A stretch of 64,000 bases of DNA from Hyphomicrobiaceae bacterium (lineage in GTDB: Bacteria; Pseudomonadota; Alphaproteobacteria; Rhizobiales; Hyphomicrobiaceae), in NCBI GenBank assembly GCA_008933705.1, contig WBUN01000028.1:1-64000 (forward strand). Reading direction: 5' to 3'. This document shows, in pieces, positions 47,401 to 56,122 of this stretch. Positions within the stretch are counted from its first letter, which is position 1. Every line of letters starts with the position of its first letter. The notes beneath the pieces were generated by a model that did not search any database, was not told where the DNA came from, and saw only the letters and a list, made by a program, of their open reading frames with translations. A program made the position numbers and the translations under genes.

Positions 47401-47982
47401 GAAGCCGACCGCCGATTTCAGCGCATGGGAGAGCAGGGCGTTCGCACCATCCGTCGCCTCTGCCAGCATGTCGTCGGCAGCCTCGCGCAAAAGGGCGCTG
47501 CGCTCCTGCTCGTCGAGAATAGTAAAGCCCGGCGGCACGCCGGCCTCGAGCGGGAAACGTTGCAGCAGGCGCTCGCAGAAGGCATGGATGGTCTGCACCT
47601 TGAGACCGCCCGGCGTCTCTATGGCGATGGCGAAAAGCTGGCGTGCACGCTGCGTCTCGTCGGCGTCCGGCCAACGATCAAGCAGATCCTTGAGCTTCTC
47701 CTTCAGCTTGTCGTCGCTGGCGGTCACCCATTCGGCGAGGCGCTCAAACACCCGCTTCGACATCTCCGCCGCTGCCGCCTTGGTGTAGGTCAGCGCCAGG
47801 ACGCGCTCGGGCGGTGTTCCGGCGAGCATCAGGCGCAGCACGCGCATGGTGAGCACGTGCGTCTTACCGGTGCCGGCGTTGGCGCTCACCCATGCAGAGG
47901 CGCCAGGATCGGCTGCACGCCCCTGGTTGCGGCGCGTTTCGATGCGCACCACGTCGATCTTGGACTTGAAGAGGAGGCCCAC
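44419..47982 (-). CDS. addA: double-strand break repair helicase-nuclease AddA
   Basis: A UvrD-like helicase/nuclease of 1187 residues, partner of AddB in RecBCD-type end processing. Walker A is ANAGTGKTHVL (about residues 34-44), followed by helicase motifs including ALTYTKAAAAEM, LVDEAQDTSP and VMTVHGAKGLE. The C-terminal nuclease has an RGTLIHALLEH segment and the catalytic VLIVDYKTNR near residue 1110. It begins with GTG three bases after the addB stop. Alphaproteobacterial AddA proteins have this length. Confidence 0.95.
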   Translation of the reverse strand: MGLLFKSKIDVVRIETRRNQGRAADPGASAWVSANAGTGKTHVLTMRVLRLMLAGTPPERVLALTYTKAAAAEMSKRVFERLAEWVTASDDKLKEKLKDLLDRWPDADETQRARQLFAIAIETPGGLKVQTIHAFCERLLQRFPLEAGVPPGFTILDEQERSALLREAADDMLAEATDGANALLSHALKSAVGFASETDFDALLGEVLRERDWLDAAARLDDDADENFAGAEQIYRSALGLDSDASIEEIDDRIDALLSRAELTRLRDVLDSGSANDRKASARVAAVLGAGGPAARRQALADLLLTSAGEPRKSLVTKPLAAQHPDVEPLLARAQDAFAELRMLRAKLGLLDATIALLRLGSAVMQRYASAKARRAALDFDDLIVRASTLLATSEAVEWVLYKLDGGLDHILVDEAQDTSPIQWQVIRSLANEFFSGSGARDVVRTLFAVGDEKQSIYGFQGAAPHMFAEVGRAFAVQAERARLQWQRVPMTLSFRTVEPLLLAVDRIFADAGRTPGLTAAKEEIRHIAHRAGHAGLIEIWPTEKPDSVDRPEPWAPLEDESASSPVARLATRVAVTIQGWLRSGEILESQGRPIGAGDILILVRKRAPFAPAVVSALKARGIPVAGADRLLLLEQIAVQDLMALGDFVTLPDDDLALAAVLKSPLIGLDDSDLIELAPMRKGSLWRELLARATASERFRIAAETLRGWRARADRVPPFEFYSALLDGQDMRTRMLQRLGAEAADAIDEFLNLALAYDDGAPPSLQGFLCWLRQGQREIKRDMEQGRNEVRVMTVHGAKGLEAPIVFLPDTCSTKSGRRPGSLLRLEDAVRPIGAPPPFLWPVKGSSSVDAVQQARSAAEIADAEERNRLLYVALTRARDRLYVAGFEGRIPPPQNCWYHLIKDGLDGELREVREADGRVLWRLKTGQSAKPEVGKAKAAAEQGKVPLPAWAKQPAPQEPMLTIPLVPSRLAPLKTDAAGEPVDPPHRRYTEPAVIGPTVLTDKSRFLRGTLIHALLEHLPMLPPEGWPAGAEALLAVRETGMSKAARKGLIAETLAVLRHPEFAPLFARDSRAEVAIAAEVPRMSGTGPALRLTGKIDRLAVHDDSVLIVDYKTNRPAPSDPARVAEAYLLQLAAYRLAIQRIFPRKRVRAAILWTDGPRIMEIADDVLDTFERSLWELDPASLDG

Positions 47983-47985
47983 GTC

Positions 47986-50900
47986 TCACCCCTCCTCGAC
48001 ATTCTCGGCCGACCATTCGGCAACGCGCGCCAGGTGTGCGTAGTCGTCATAGTCGTACGTGAAACGGGCTCTCCGCAGCGCGCGATAGGGGGTCGCTTCG
48101 CGGTCGAACTCGGCGATCAACCTGGCGAGGCCCGCCTCGGCGTCTCTCGCAAGGAGGGCAGCATCTCCATCGAGGTCGCGCTCATGGCCCGGTGGCTCAC
48201 CGCCGGAGGCGGAAATGTAGCGCAGCCCCAGCACGGGCCCCTTGCCGACGCCGGCAAAGCCGCCAGTCAGCGCGATCGCGGCCTCGAGCGGCAATTGCGG
48301 CGCCTCTCCATGCTTCGCGCGGCCTGCAAGCGACGCCAGGTTGGAGCCGGTCTTGTAATCCGTGATGACGACGCCGCCGGCGCCGATATCCACGCGATCG
48401 GCCCGCGCCGTCAAAGTGAACGCGCCGCCAGGACCTTCCAGCACCATCCTGCCGTCGACCTCGGCAATGGTCCTCGTCATGCCGGCGCGCCGCGCTGGTT
48501 CGGTCTCGGCAAACCATGCAGCAAAACGGGCAAAGCGCGGCGCCCAGAATGCCGCCACCCGCGGAGATCCGGTGTAGTCCGCCAACGCCGCCTCGGCCAG
48601 CGCCAGCAACTCGCCGCACGCATCGTCGGGCAACGCCTCCGGAAAGCGCCTGGCAAACCGGCTGAGCGCATCATGTACGATCTGTCCCCGCAGGGCAGCG
48701 TCCGGCTCGAGCCCCAACGGCGGCAGCGGCTCGAGGCCCAGAATGCGCTGCGCGAACAGGGCATACGGATTGGCAATCCACTTCTCGACCGCCGTCACGC
48801 TGAGCTGGCGCGGCCTCAGCGCGAGCGCTGGCCGCGGCGTCGGCGCGCGCACAGGCTTCGGCGCACCCTCAATGCTATTGCGCCCCTGCGCCCATGCAAG
48901 CCATGGCTGGTCAGGCGTTGCCGTCTGGCCCATGCCGGCGAGGAGCGCTTCCAGCCGCAGCAGCCAGCGCGACGGCACCGTCGGCACACCGTCGATCTTG
49001 GCAGCGCGCGTCAGGTACACGCGGTCGGCACCAAACAAGGAGGCGAAGTCGTGCGCCGCATAGCCGATGCGCTCCTCCGGCGCCGGCAGCCCCAGGGCCT
49101 TGCGCATCGGTCGGTTAAGCCAGGGACCGGGATCGGCCGCCTGCGGCCAGGTACCCTCGTTCAGGGATGCCAGGATCACGATGTCGGGCTGCTGCAGGCG
49201 CGATTCGAACAGCCCCCAGATGAACAGGCGGGGATGCGCGGACCCGCGCGGGCGGATGTTCTCGGCCGCAACCAGACTGCGATAGAGCTCCGGGTAGTCG
49301 GCCGCTTCGATTTCCGGCGCCGGCATGCCTGCATCCATCAGGCTCGTGAACAGCAGGGCAGCAGCTTCTCCGGCTTCACCGAGCCACAAAGGGCTGTCTT
49401 CGCCTTCCCCGGTGGCGGCAAGCGCCTGGGCCGCTTCGGCATGTGCCTTGGCGAGCATGTGCAGGCTGGTGGGTGCTGACGATGCGAACAACGTCTGCAT
49501 CGGCCGCAAAGCCTTGTCGAGGCGTTGCAATAGGTCATGCGCAGCCTGCAAGTCCTCCGGACGCAGGCGGCGAACCGCGCGATGCCGCCGCGCGCCGCGC
49601 CGCATATCGCGCTCGGCCCGCGCCAATGCGGATGCAATTCCCTCGATCTCGTGCCCGAAATACGGCGCACGGCACACGGCAAGCTCCAGCGCGCGGGCGC
49701 CGCAACGAAGATCGCTCGCCTTCATACCGAGGCGGCACAGCGGATGCTTGAGCAGGGTCACGAGCGCGACCGGCTCGATGCGTTTGACCACCGCCTCGAC
49801 CACCAGATCGAGGAACGCGCCGGGCACGGTTTTCGCGAACGGCACGCCCGCCGAATCATCGACCTGCAGGCCCCATGATTGCAGCCTTGTCGATACGCGC
49901 CGCGCCAGGAGCCGGTCGGGAGATATGAGGGCTGCGGTCTTACCCGGGGTCTGCGCAACATCGCGCAGAATGAGGGCGATGGCCTCCGCCTCGTCTTCGG
50001 CGTTCGGCGCATCGAGGATTGCAACGCCTGCCAGAGCCTGCGCCATCTCTTCCTTGCTGGCGCCAGCCACGAACTTGTGCCAGCGCTCGGTGGTGCCAGC
50101 CGGCCGCATAGCCTCGCTTGCCAGAGACCAGCGCGCACGCTGGCGGCGGCTTTGCACGGCGCCCCGCAGCGGCATGATGGTCTCCCGCTTCAATCCCAGC
50201 GCGTCGATCAGCTTCTTGAGCCCGAATTGCGGATGCTCGGGGTGCGCCGGCACAAGCGCATTCCAGCTTGCCTCATCCAGGACCAGATCGAGCGCCGGCA
50301 GCACTATGGCGCCGTTCGGCAAGCCGGCCACAACCGACATCAGCCGCGTGGCAGCCGGCACCGTTCCCGTAACGCCGGCTACGATGACAGGCGCACCGGG
50401 CCTGACGGCCGCGAGGCGCTCCGCCTCCGCCAGCATCAGTGCATTGCGTCGCTGCATAGGCGAGAAGAGTCCGCGCTCTTTCAAGTGCAGCGGCCAGAAC
50501 TCGGTGACCACCTCGAGAAACTTCAGCGTCCGTGCCCAGTGCTCGGAGAAGGTGTCGGGTACAAGCGTGGCCAAGGCCGAAAGGCTCACCTCCTCGATCT
50601 CGACCACGTCCATCAGCCGCGCCAGCTCTTTCGCAAGGTGAGCCGCTTGCGCGGGCGTGCTGGCGCCAGCAGCCGAGTAAGGCAGAAGCTCTCCGTCGCC
50701 GCCCGAGCCATGGCGCATGGCGCGCGACCATTGCAGCACCAGCTTGGTCAGCACCAGCTGGCGCTCGATCTCGGTGATGGCCGGCCTGATGCTTGCTGCT
50801 CCGCCGTCACGTGCATCTGCGTCCGCCAATCCGGCGATGATGCCGAGTTCGTCGGCCCCCTCGCCGATGGGCCGTATCCTCGGCAGCAGCATCGCCGAAC

Positions 50901-51120
50901 CGTTCGCAGCTTTGAGGAACGCATCCTGCAACGCTCGCGTGGCGCGCCGGGTCGGCAGCATCAGCGTGACGTCTGCCAGTTCCAGCGGGTCAGGGCGAGG
51001 TCCGCCGGGGACGGGCAGATCGCCGGCGAGCAGTGCGTGCGCCAGCGCCGTCAGAAATGGTGTGCCCTGAGGAACCGTGTAGACACGTCGCGCCGCCTGC
51101 TGCGTCGCCTGCTGCTTCAT
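47986..51120 (-). CDS. addB: double-strand break repair protein AddB
   Basis: The second subunit of the AddAB helicase-nuclease, 1044 residues. The N-terminal half is a degenerate helicase fold, and the C-terminal nuclease shows ALRGQIVHDALSRFARRF and the catalytic VVITDYKTGS near residue 920. The iron-sulfur cysteines of firmicute AddB are not seen, as is usual in alphaproteobacteria. The ATG lies one base after the murU stop (TGAAATG), so translation is coupled. The frame is open further upstream, but within murU. Confidence 0.94.
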   Translation of the reverse strand: MKQQATQQAARRVYTVPQGTPFLTALAHALLAGDLPVPGGPRPDPLELADVTLMLPTRRATRALQDAFLKAANGSAMLLPRIRPIGEGADELGIIAGLADADARDGGAASIRPAITEIERQLVLTKLVLQWSRAMRHGSGGDGELLPYSAAGASTPAQAAHLAKELARLMDVVEIEEVSLSALATLVPDTFSEHWARTLKFLEVVTEFWPLHLKERGLFSPMQRRNALMLAEAERLAAVRPGAPVIVAGVTGTVPAATRLMSVVAGLPNGAIVLPALDLVLDEASWNALVPAHPEHPQFGLKKLIDALGLKRETIMPLRGAVQSRRQRARWSLASEAMRPAGTTERWHKFVAGASKEEMAQALAGVAILDAPNAEDEAEAIALILRDVAQTPGKTAALISPDRLLARRVSTRLQSWGLQVDDSAGVPFAKTVPGAFLDLVVEAVVKRIEPVALVTLLKHPLCRLGMKASDLRCGARALELAVCRAPYFGHEIEGIASALARAERDMRRGARRHRAVRRLRPEDLQAAHDLLQRLDKALRPMQTLFASSAPTSLHMLAKAHAEAAQALAATGEGEDSPLWLGEAGEAAALLFTSLMDAGMPAPEIEAADYPELYRSLVAAENIRPRGSAHPRLFIWGLFESRLQQPDIVILASLNEGTWPQAADPGPWLNRPMRKALGLPAPEERIGYAAHDFASLFGADRVYLTRAAKIDGVPTVPSRWLLRLEALLAGMGQTATPDQPWLAWAQGRNSIEGAPKPVRAPTPRPALALRPRQLSVTAVEKWIANPYALFAQRILGLEPLPPLGLEPDAALRGQIVHDALSRFARRFPEALPDDACGELLALAEAALADYTGSPRVAAFWAPRFARFAAWFAETEPARRAGMTRTIAEVDGRMVLEGPGGAFTLTARADRVDIGAGGVVITDYKTGSNLASLAGRAKHGEAPQLPLEAAIALTGGFAGVGKGPVLGLRYISASGGEPPGHERDLDGDAALLARDAEAGLARLIAEFDREATPYRALRRARFTYDYDDYAHLARVAEWSAENVEEG

Positions 51121-51121
51121 T

Positions 51122-51868
51122 TCAGTTGCGAAGAACACCACGCAGGCATTCCTCCGCTTGTGCCAGCGCGTCAGGCGTGCCGACGTGCATCCAAATTCCG
51201 TCCATGCGCATGCCGTACGCCCGGCCGGCCGCAATCGCGCGATTCCACACGACGTTGAGCGAGAATGTGCCGTCAGGGCTTCCATCAAACAGACGCGGAT
51301 GTGCAATCGAGACGCCGGTGAACGCGAAGGGAACCAGCTCCTGCTCCATCTTACGGCGGCGAATGCGGCCATCGCTCTCGAAGGCAAAATCGCCACGGCC
51401 CTGATAGCCGTAGCTCGCGGAAGCAAGGGCCAACAGCATCAGACAATCCATCCGAGCATCGTCCCAGGCAGCAATCAGCCGCTCCAGGTTCGAGCCGACC
51501 CCCTCAATCCACACCGAGTCGGAGTTGTGAATCAAGAATGGACCCGGGCCGAGACGTGCAAGGGCCTTCTTCACGCCGCCACCCGTATCGAGCCTCGCTT
51601 CGCGCTCGTCGGAAATCTCAACCTTCGGTGCCTGACGCGACTCGAGGTGCTTCTCGATGAGGTCGGCCTTGTGATGCACATTGACGACCGCGCGGGTGAT
51701 GCCGGCTGCGTGCAGGCGATCGAGCACGTGATCGATCAGGGCCTTGCCGGCGAGAGGCACAAGTGGCTTGGGCAGGGTGCCGTTGGCGGGCGCCATGCGC
51801 GTGCCGAGCCCGGCGCTCAGCACCATGGCCGTCGTCACAGCCACAGGCTTCGTCACATCACCCCCCAT
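51122..51868 (-). CDS. murU: N-acetylmuramate alpha-1-phosphate uridylyltransferase (MurU-like)
   Basis: A nucleotidyltransferase of 248 residues. It starts the conserved fold with AMVLSAGLGTRMAPANGTLP, whose glycine-rich loop and the following KPLVPLAGK bind the nucleotide; HNSDS marks the metal site. In the MurU pathway it makes UDP-MurNAc from MurNAc-1-phosphate, bypassing MurA and giving intrinsic fosfomycin tolerance. The upstream AmgK domain supplies the substrate, which strongly supports the assignment. The ATG ten bases after that gene's stop gives the family length; an earlier start is possible. Confidence 0.92.
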   Translation of the reverse strand: MGGDVTKPVAVTTAMVLSAGLGTRMAPANGTLPKPLVPLAGKALIDHVLDRLHAAGITRAVVNVHHKADLIEKHLESRQAPKVEISDEREARLDTGGGVKKALARLGPGPFLIHNSDSVWIEGVGSNLERLIAAWDDARMDCLMLLALASASYGYQGRGDFAFESDGRIRRRKMEQELVPFAFTGVSIAHPRLFDGSPDGTFSLNVVWNRAIAAGRAYGMRMDGIWMHVGTPDALAQAEECLRGVLRN

Positions 51869-51878
51869 GGGATCACCT

Positions 51879-53417
51879 CTACCCTCGCAGCCGAGCCGTC
51901 CTCGCCGGGCGCGGGAAGTGGTGGTCATACCACACCGACAACTCGGCAAGGGCGGCATGGCTCAGGTCACGCGTCAGATATCCCCAAATGCGTGGCAGAT
52001 GCGCAAGATACTGCGCCTTGCCGTCACGCCGCGCCAAACGCACGAAGATGCCGAGAATCTTGGTGTTTCTCTGCGCACCGAGCGCGGCATAGGCGTAACT
52101 GAACGCGGCCGCATCGAATCCGGGCTCCCGGCGGGCAACCTCGCGCCCATAGTGGGCAAGAAGCTCGGCTTCCAGCGTCGCCGGAATGTCGAGCCGCGCG
52201 TCCTGCAGCAGCGAGACAAGATCGTAGGCAGCCGATCCACGCTGCGCGTCCTGGAAATCGACAACGCCGACCCGCCGGATGCCTGCGCGCTCCGGCAGCC
52301 AAATCAGATTGGGCGAGTGGAAATCGCGCAGTACCCAGCCGGGCGGCTGCTGCGCCAACCGGTCGAACACCGCGCGCCACAGCATCAAGAATTCGGCACG
52401 CACGTCAGCCGGAACAGCGGCGCCGTGCAGTGCGGGCCAATACCAATCGAGCAGCAGCTCCGTCTCGATCTGCAAGGCGCCGCGATCGTACGAGGGCATG
52501 CAATACACACTGCCGTCACCGAGCGGCAGCTGCTCAGGCACGGGAGTGCAGCGCAAGGCAACCAATACGTCGACGGCGGCCCGCCACAGCTCGGCCTGCC
52601 GTCCGGGCTCTCGCGCCACCTCACTGCCGAATACGCGATCCCCGAGATCCTCGATCAGCAGAAGCCCCCTGCCGAGATCCTCGGCGTAGATGTCCGGCAC
52701 GCTCAGACCGGCGGCGCGCAGCGCTCCTGCGATCGCCGAGAACGGCCGCACATCCTCGGCCAGATGCGCAATCTCGCTGTAGGGCTTGCCATCGCGGATC
52801 GGGGGACCGTCGGGCTGGCGCGGCGCATCCATGAGCAGCGCGGTTCCCTCATCGCAGGTCAGGCGTGCATAGGCGCGCGTCGAGGCATCCCCCTGCAGAT
52901 GGGAGATGCGCGCCCCGCGAAAGCGCGCACTCGCATCGAGGAAGGCCAACACCTCGCCGATGCGCCGCACATGGGCGGCAGCTTCGCCGATCCCGCGAAA
53001 GGTTACGCGGCGCACTGCCGCCCCCACCGTCTCCGCGAGGGCTATCTCAAAGCGGCTCGCCGGCAGCAGCGCAGGTGCGCGCTCTGGCCATTCGACGATG
53101 GCCGCCCCCTTCTCGATCGCCTCCTCGAAGCCGATCTCGCGCGCCTCGTCGACCGAAGCCAGACGGTAGAAGTCAAAATGTGTCAGCGTCAGGCGTGGAG
53201 CCTCATAGGCTTGAAGCAACGAGAACGTCGGGCTCGGCACTTCCGCTGCCGGGTCGCCCAGCACGGCTTGGATCAGGGCCCGCGCCAGCGTTGTCTTGCC
53301 CGCACCTAGATCACCACTGAGCGCGATGACATCGCCAGCGCGAATCTTCAGCGCCAGCGCCTCCGCCAGACGCACCACGCCCGCCTCGTCGAGCTCACGG
53401 ATCCATTCCGATATCAT
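51879..53417 (-). CDS. fusion of TsaE and the amino-sugar kinase AmgK
   Basis: A 512-residue two-domain protein. Residues 1 to about 150 are TsaE, the ATPase of the tRNA t6A37 pathway, with Walker A GDLGAGKTTLAR and the segment FDFYRL. Residues from about 165 are an APH-type kinase with the catalytic loop RDFHSPNLIWL near 362 and VVDFQDAQRG near 385. This matches AmgK, which phosphorylates MurNAc and GlcNAc at the anomeric position for cell-wall recycling. MurU follows directly. Its ATG overlaps the stop of the DivL-like gene by four bases. Confidence 0.93.
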   Translation of the reverse strand: MISEWIRELDEAGVVRLAEALALKIRAGDVIALSGDLGAGKTTLARALIQAVLGDPAAEVPSPTFSLLQAYEAPRLTLTHFDFYRLASVDEAREIGFEEAIEKGAAIVEWPERAPALLPASRFEIALAETVGAAVRRVTFRGIGEAAAHVRRIGEVLAFLDASARFRGARISHLQGDASTRAYARLTCDEGTALLMDAPRQPDGPPIRDGKPYSEIAHLAEDVRPFSAIAGALRAAGLSVPDIYAEDLGRGLLLIEDLGDRVFGSEVAREPGRQAELWRAAVDVLVALRCTPVPEQLPLGDGSVYCMPSYDRGALQIETELLLDWYWPALHGAAVPADVRAEFLMLWRAVFDRLAQQPPGWVLRDFHSPNLIWLPERAGIRRVGVVDFQDAQRGSAAYDLVSLLQDARLDIPATLEAELLAHYGREVARREPGFDAAAFSYAYAALGAQRNTKILGIFVRLARRDGKAQYLAHLPRIWGYLTRDLSHAALAELSVWYDHHFPRPARTARLRG

Positions 53418-55915
53418 GCACTTTCGGCCCGCGGCGCCGGCTCCGGATTGCGCACGCCGCTCTCAGGGAAGCGGACCGTAACCCGCGTGCCTCGGCCCGG
53501 CTCGGATTCCAGCGACATGCTGCCGCCGTGCAGCTCAACCAGGCTCTTGACGATTGAAAGGCCGAGACCGGCACCGCGATGCTTGGAGCCCTGGCTGCGG
53601 CTCTCGAAGCGTTCGAGCACGCGCCGTTGCTGCTCCTTGGGGATGCCGACCCCCTTGTCCTCGACGGTGAACGCCATCATGTCGCCCTCGCGCCAGGCGG
53701 AGACGCTGATCGTCTCGCCCGGCTTGGAGAAGCCGATGGCGTTGGAAAGCAGATTGTAGAGCACCTGCCGAACCCGGCTTTCGTCGGCGACGAATTCCAC
53801 GGCATCTTCGGCAATGCGAATGTCGAGATTGAGGCGTGCCCGATTGGCACGGTCGCGGACACCCAGCACGGCCGTATCCACCACATTGGCCACCCGGACC
53901 GGCGCAAGCTTCAATTCCAGGGCGCCGGCATCGATGGTGGCAAGATCAAGAATGTCGTTGATGATGGCCAGCAGCGTTCGTGACGACGCCGAGATGTCGT
54001 TCAGATACTCGCGCTGCTTGCCGTTGAGCTCCCCGGTGCGCGGGCTCGACAGCAGCTCGCTGAAGCCGATGATGTTGGTGAGCGGCGTCCTCAGCTCGTA
54101 GGAGACATGGCTGATAAACTGGTTCTTGAGCCGATCGGCGGCCACCAGCGCATCATTCCTCTCGAGCAGGGTCTGCTCGTAGCGCTTGGTGTCGGTCACG
54201 TCGACGAACGTTATCAGCGTCGCGCCATCGGGCAGAGGCGAGACGGCAAAGTCGATCACGCTGTTGTCCGTGCGCGTCATCTGGGCAGCGACCTGCTGGC
54301 GCCGGTCCGAGATGCCCGTCACGGCACGGCTGATGCGGGCCCAGGTGCGCATGTCATCATAGAGGGCACGGCACTGGGTGATGATCTCGTCGATGTGCGG
54401 CCCCTCGCCCAGCGTGCTGCGGGACAGTCGCCAGATCTGCGCGAAGGCGGAGTTGAAGAGCTTCAGGCGCCCGTCGGTGGCAAACACCGCAACGCCTTCC
54501 TTGAGGCTGTCGAGCGTCTCGCGCTGCGCCTCGATCATGGCGTTGTAGCGACTCTCGAGCGCAAAGCGCTCGGTGGCGTCGTCATAGAGATAGGTCAACC
54601 CGCCGTCCGGCCGCTGTGCGGAAACGACATGTATGGTGCGGCCATCAAGCAGATGCCACCAGTCGTCGTATTCAGTTCCGGTCTTGTAGCCGGCCAGAAT
54701 CTTCGCCTTCCAATCGCGATAGTTGCCGACCTCGGGCAGACGCGACAGCTCGCGCAACCGGTCGAGGAGCTCGCCGTCCGAGGGCTTGGTGGCAAGCCAA
54801 TCGGCATCGAGCTGCCACAGCTTGCGATAGGCCTCGTTGAAGAACGTGAGCCGTTGGTCCGGCCCAAAGATTGCCACGCCCGTCGCGACGCGGTCGAGCG
54901 TGCGCTCGTAGGCCGCGACGTGGCGCACGAGGTCGCCCTGCGCCGTCTCCAGGGCGGCGACGTCGATGGCTGCGCCCACGCTGGCACCCGGCAGGGGCAA
55001 TACCACGACATCGTGGGCCTTGCGCACGCCGCCGCTGATCAGGTGCAGACGTTCGCGATGGGCCGCCCCCTTGACGAGCGAGGCTTGCACCGCCTCGCGC
55101 TGGCGGGTCTCGAGCAGCTCGATCTGGCGTTCTCGAACCTCCGCCTCGTCCCTTGCCTCGACGGCCTTCACATAGGCTTCGTTGACCCATTCGATGCGGC
55201 CGTCGTCCTGGCGAAACCAAGCCGGCATGGGCAGAGAATTGAGCAACGTGCGGCCGGCCACGGTATCACGCACCAACTGGCGGTGCTGATCCAGGATCTT
55301 GGCGAGATCACGCTTGCGCCCGGCGACGTCGCGCAGGCGCAGGATCGCCCGCCCGCCCGTGGCGCGTCCATCTGCCTCCACGTGCCCGCCGGCTCTGGTC
55401 TTGAGCAGAAGCGTGAACGGGCGGCCTTCAGCGAACAGTGCATCGAGTCCCCGCTTGAGATCCTGAGCCGCGGCCAGATCCAGCCACTGGCCGAATCTCA
55501 GCAGCTCCTCATGACGCTCAGGCAGACCAGGAATACCCGACAGGGTGTGCACCATGATGCGCACGCTCTGGCCCTGCTCCCAGAACACCAGGACCTGGGC
55601 CTCAGCCTTGATAATGGCCTCAACCGTGAGCAGGTTCTTGCGCAGCTCGGCGACCTCGTCGACTGCCGCGCGTTGCGAGCTGCTGCCGCGCCGGCTCAGC
55701 GCGCGAACGGCAATGACGGATGCGAGCACAGCGCCGCCAGCTGCAATGCACATCAGAAGGACGGCCTTGGGCTCCTGCAAGGCAATCAGCGAGGGGCCAC
55801 CATCGGAGATGGCCACCACGAGAGCCGCAACCACGGCCAAGCTCGCCAGGAGAAGCACAGCCAGCTCCCCTCGCGGCCTGACAGAGCTGCTGTTAGCGCC
55901 TGCCTGCCACATCAA
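53414..55915 (-). CDS. divL: DivL-like cell-cycle histidine-kinase homologue with Tyr at the phosphoacceptor site
   Basis: An 833-residue membrane protein: two helices (about 18-37 and 52-72), several PAS domains (about 100-580), a dimerisation helix and an ATPase domain. The H-box reads ISHVSYELRTPL: the residue before ELRTP, normally the phosphorylated His, is Tyr606. The ATPase retains the N box (YNLLSNAIGFS), G1 (EDKGVGIP) and G2 (GAGLGLSIVK). This Tyr substitution defines DivL of Caulobacter, which controls CckA-CtrA signalling through DivK. The same downstream genes are, from memory, also next to divL there. It heads the operon; a CtrA box lies about 80 bp upstream. Confidence 0.86.
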   Translation of the reverse strand: MMWQAGANSSSVRPRGELAVLLLASLAVVAALVVAISDGGPSLIALQEPKAVLLMCIAAGGAVLASVIAVRALSRRGSSSQRAAVDEVAELRKNLLTVEAIIKAEAQVLVFWEQGQSVRIMVHTLSGIPGLPERHEELLRFGQWLDLAAAQDLKRGLDALFAEGRPFTLLLKTRAGGHVEADGRATGGRAILRLRDVAGRKRDLAKILDQHRQLVRDTVAGRTLLNSLPMPAWFRQDDGRIEWVNEAYVKAVEARDEAEVRERQIELLETRQREAVQASLVKGAAHRERLHLISGGVRKAHDVVVLPLPGASVGAAIDVAALETAQGDLVRHVAAYERTLDRVATGVAIFGPDQRLTFFNEAYRKLWQLDADWLATKPSDGELLDRLRELSRLPEVGNYRDWKAKILAGYKTGTEYDDWWHLLDGRTIHVVSAQRPDGGLTYLYDDATERFALESRYNAMIEAQRETLDSLKEGVAVFATDGRLKLFNSAFAQIWRLSRSTLGEGPHIDEIITQCRALYDDMRTWARISRAVTGISDRRQQVAAQMTRTDNSVIDFAVSPLPDGATLITFVDVTDTKRYEQTLLERNDALVAADRLKNQFISHVSYELRTPLTNIIGFSELLSSPRTGELNGKQREYLNDISASSRTLLAIINDILDLATIDAGALELKLAPVRVANVVDTAVLGVRDRANRARLNLDIRIAEDAVEFVADESRVRQVLYNLLSNAIGFSKPGETISVSAWREGDMMAFTVEDKGVGIPKEQQRRVLERFESRSQGSKHRGAGLGLSIVKSLVELHGGSMSLESEPGRGTRVTVRFPESGVRNPEPAPRAESA

Positions 55916-55993
55916 CGCCGATCAAATCGGCCCACCCGCAAAAACGGCGAACGCAGAACCCGGCGCCCCCGCGCGAAGACCGTTCTCCCCTGG

Positions 55994-56009
55994 TTAACGA
56001 ATCATTAAC
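55994..56009. promoter_or_regulatory. CtrA box overlapping a CcrM (GANTC) site upstream of divL
   Basis: TTAA-CGAATCA-TTAAC is a perfect match to the CtrA consensus TTAA-N7-TTAAC, and because the site is partly palindromic the minus strand matches as well. A GAATC (GANTC) methylation site occupies 55999-56003 within the spacer. It lies about 80 bp before the divL start. Binding and cell-cycle control are inferred from the consensus. Confidence 0.7.
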
Positions 56010-56122
56010 TATTATGTGGAGCTTCGCCGCTGCTGGCCATAGCGGCCAAGCCTTCGCGGGAGCATGGCACCCATTTGCCACGCTTGCTGACGGCCGTGGC
56101 GTTGTGCCGGCTGACGCGGGCC

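Noticed and set aside
46381-49479. Plus-strand frame of 1032 codons opposite addA and addB
   Set aside because: Low-complexity Arg/Gly/Leu-rich product without motifs; addA and addB on the other strand are unmistakable.
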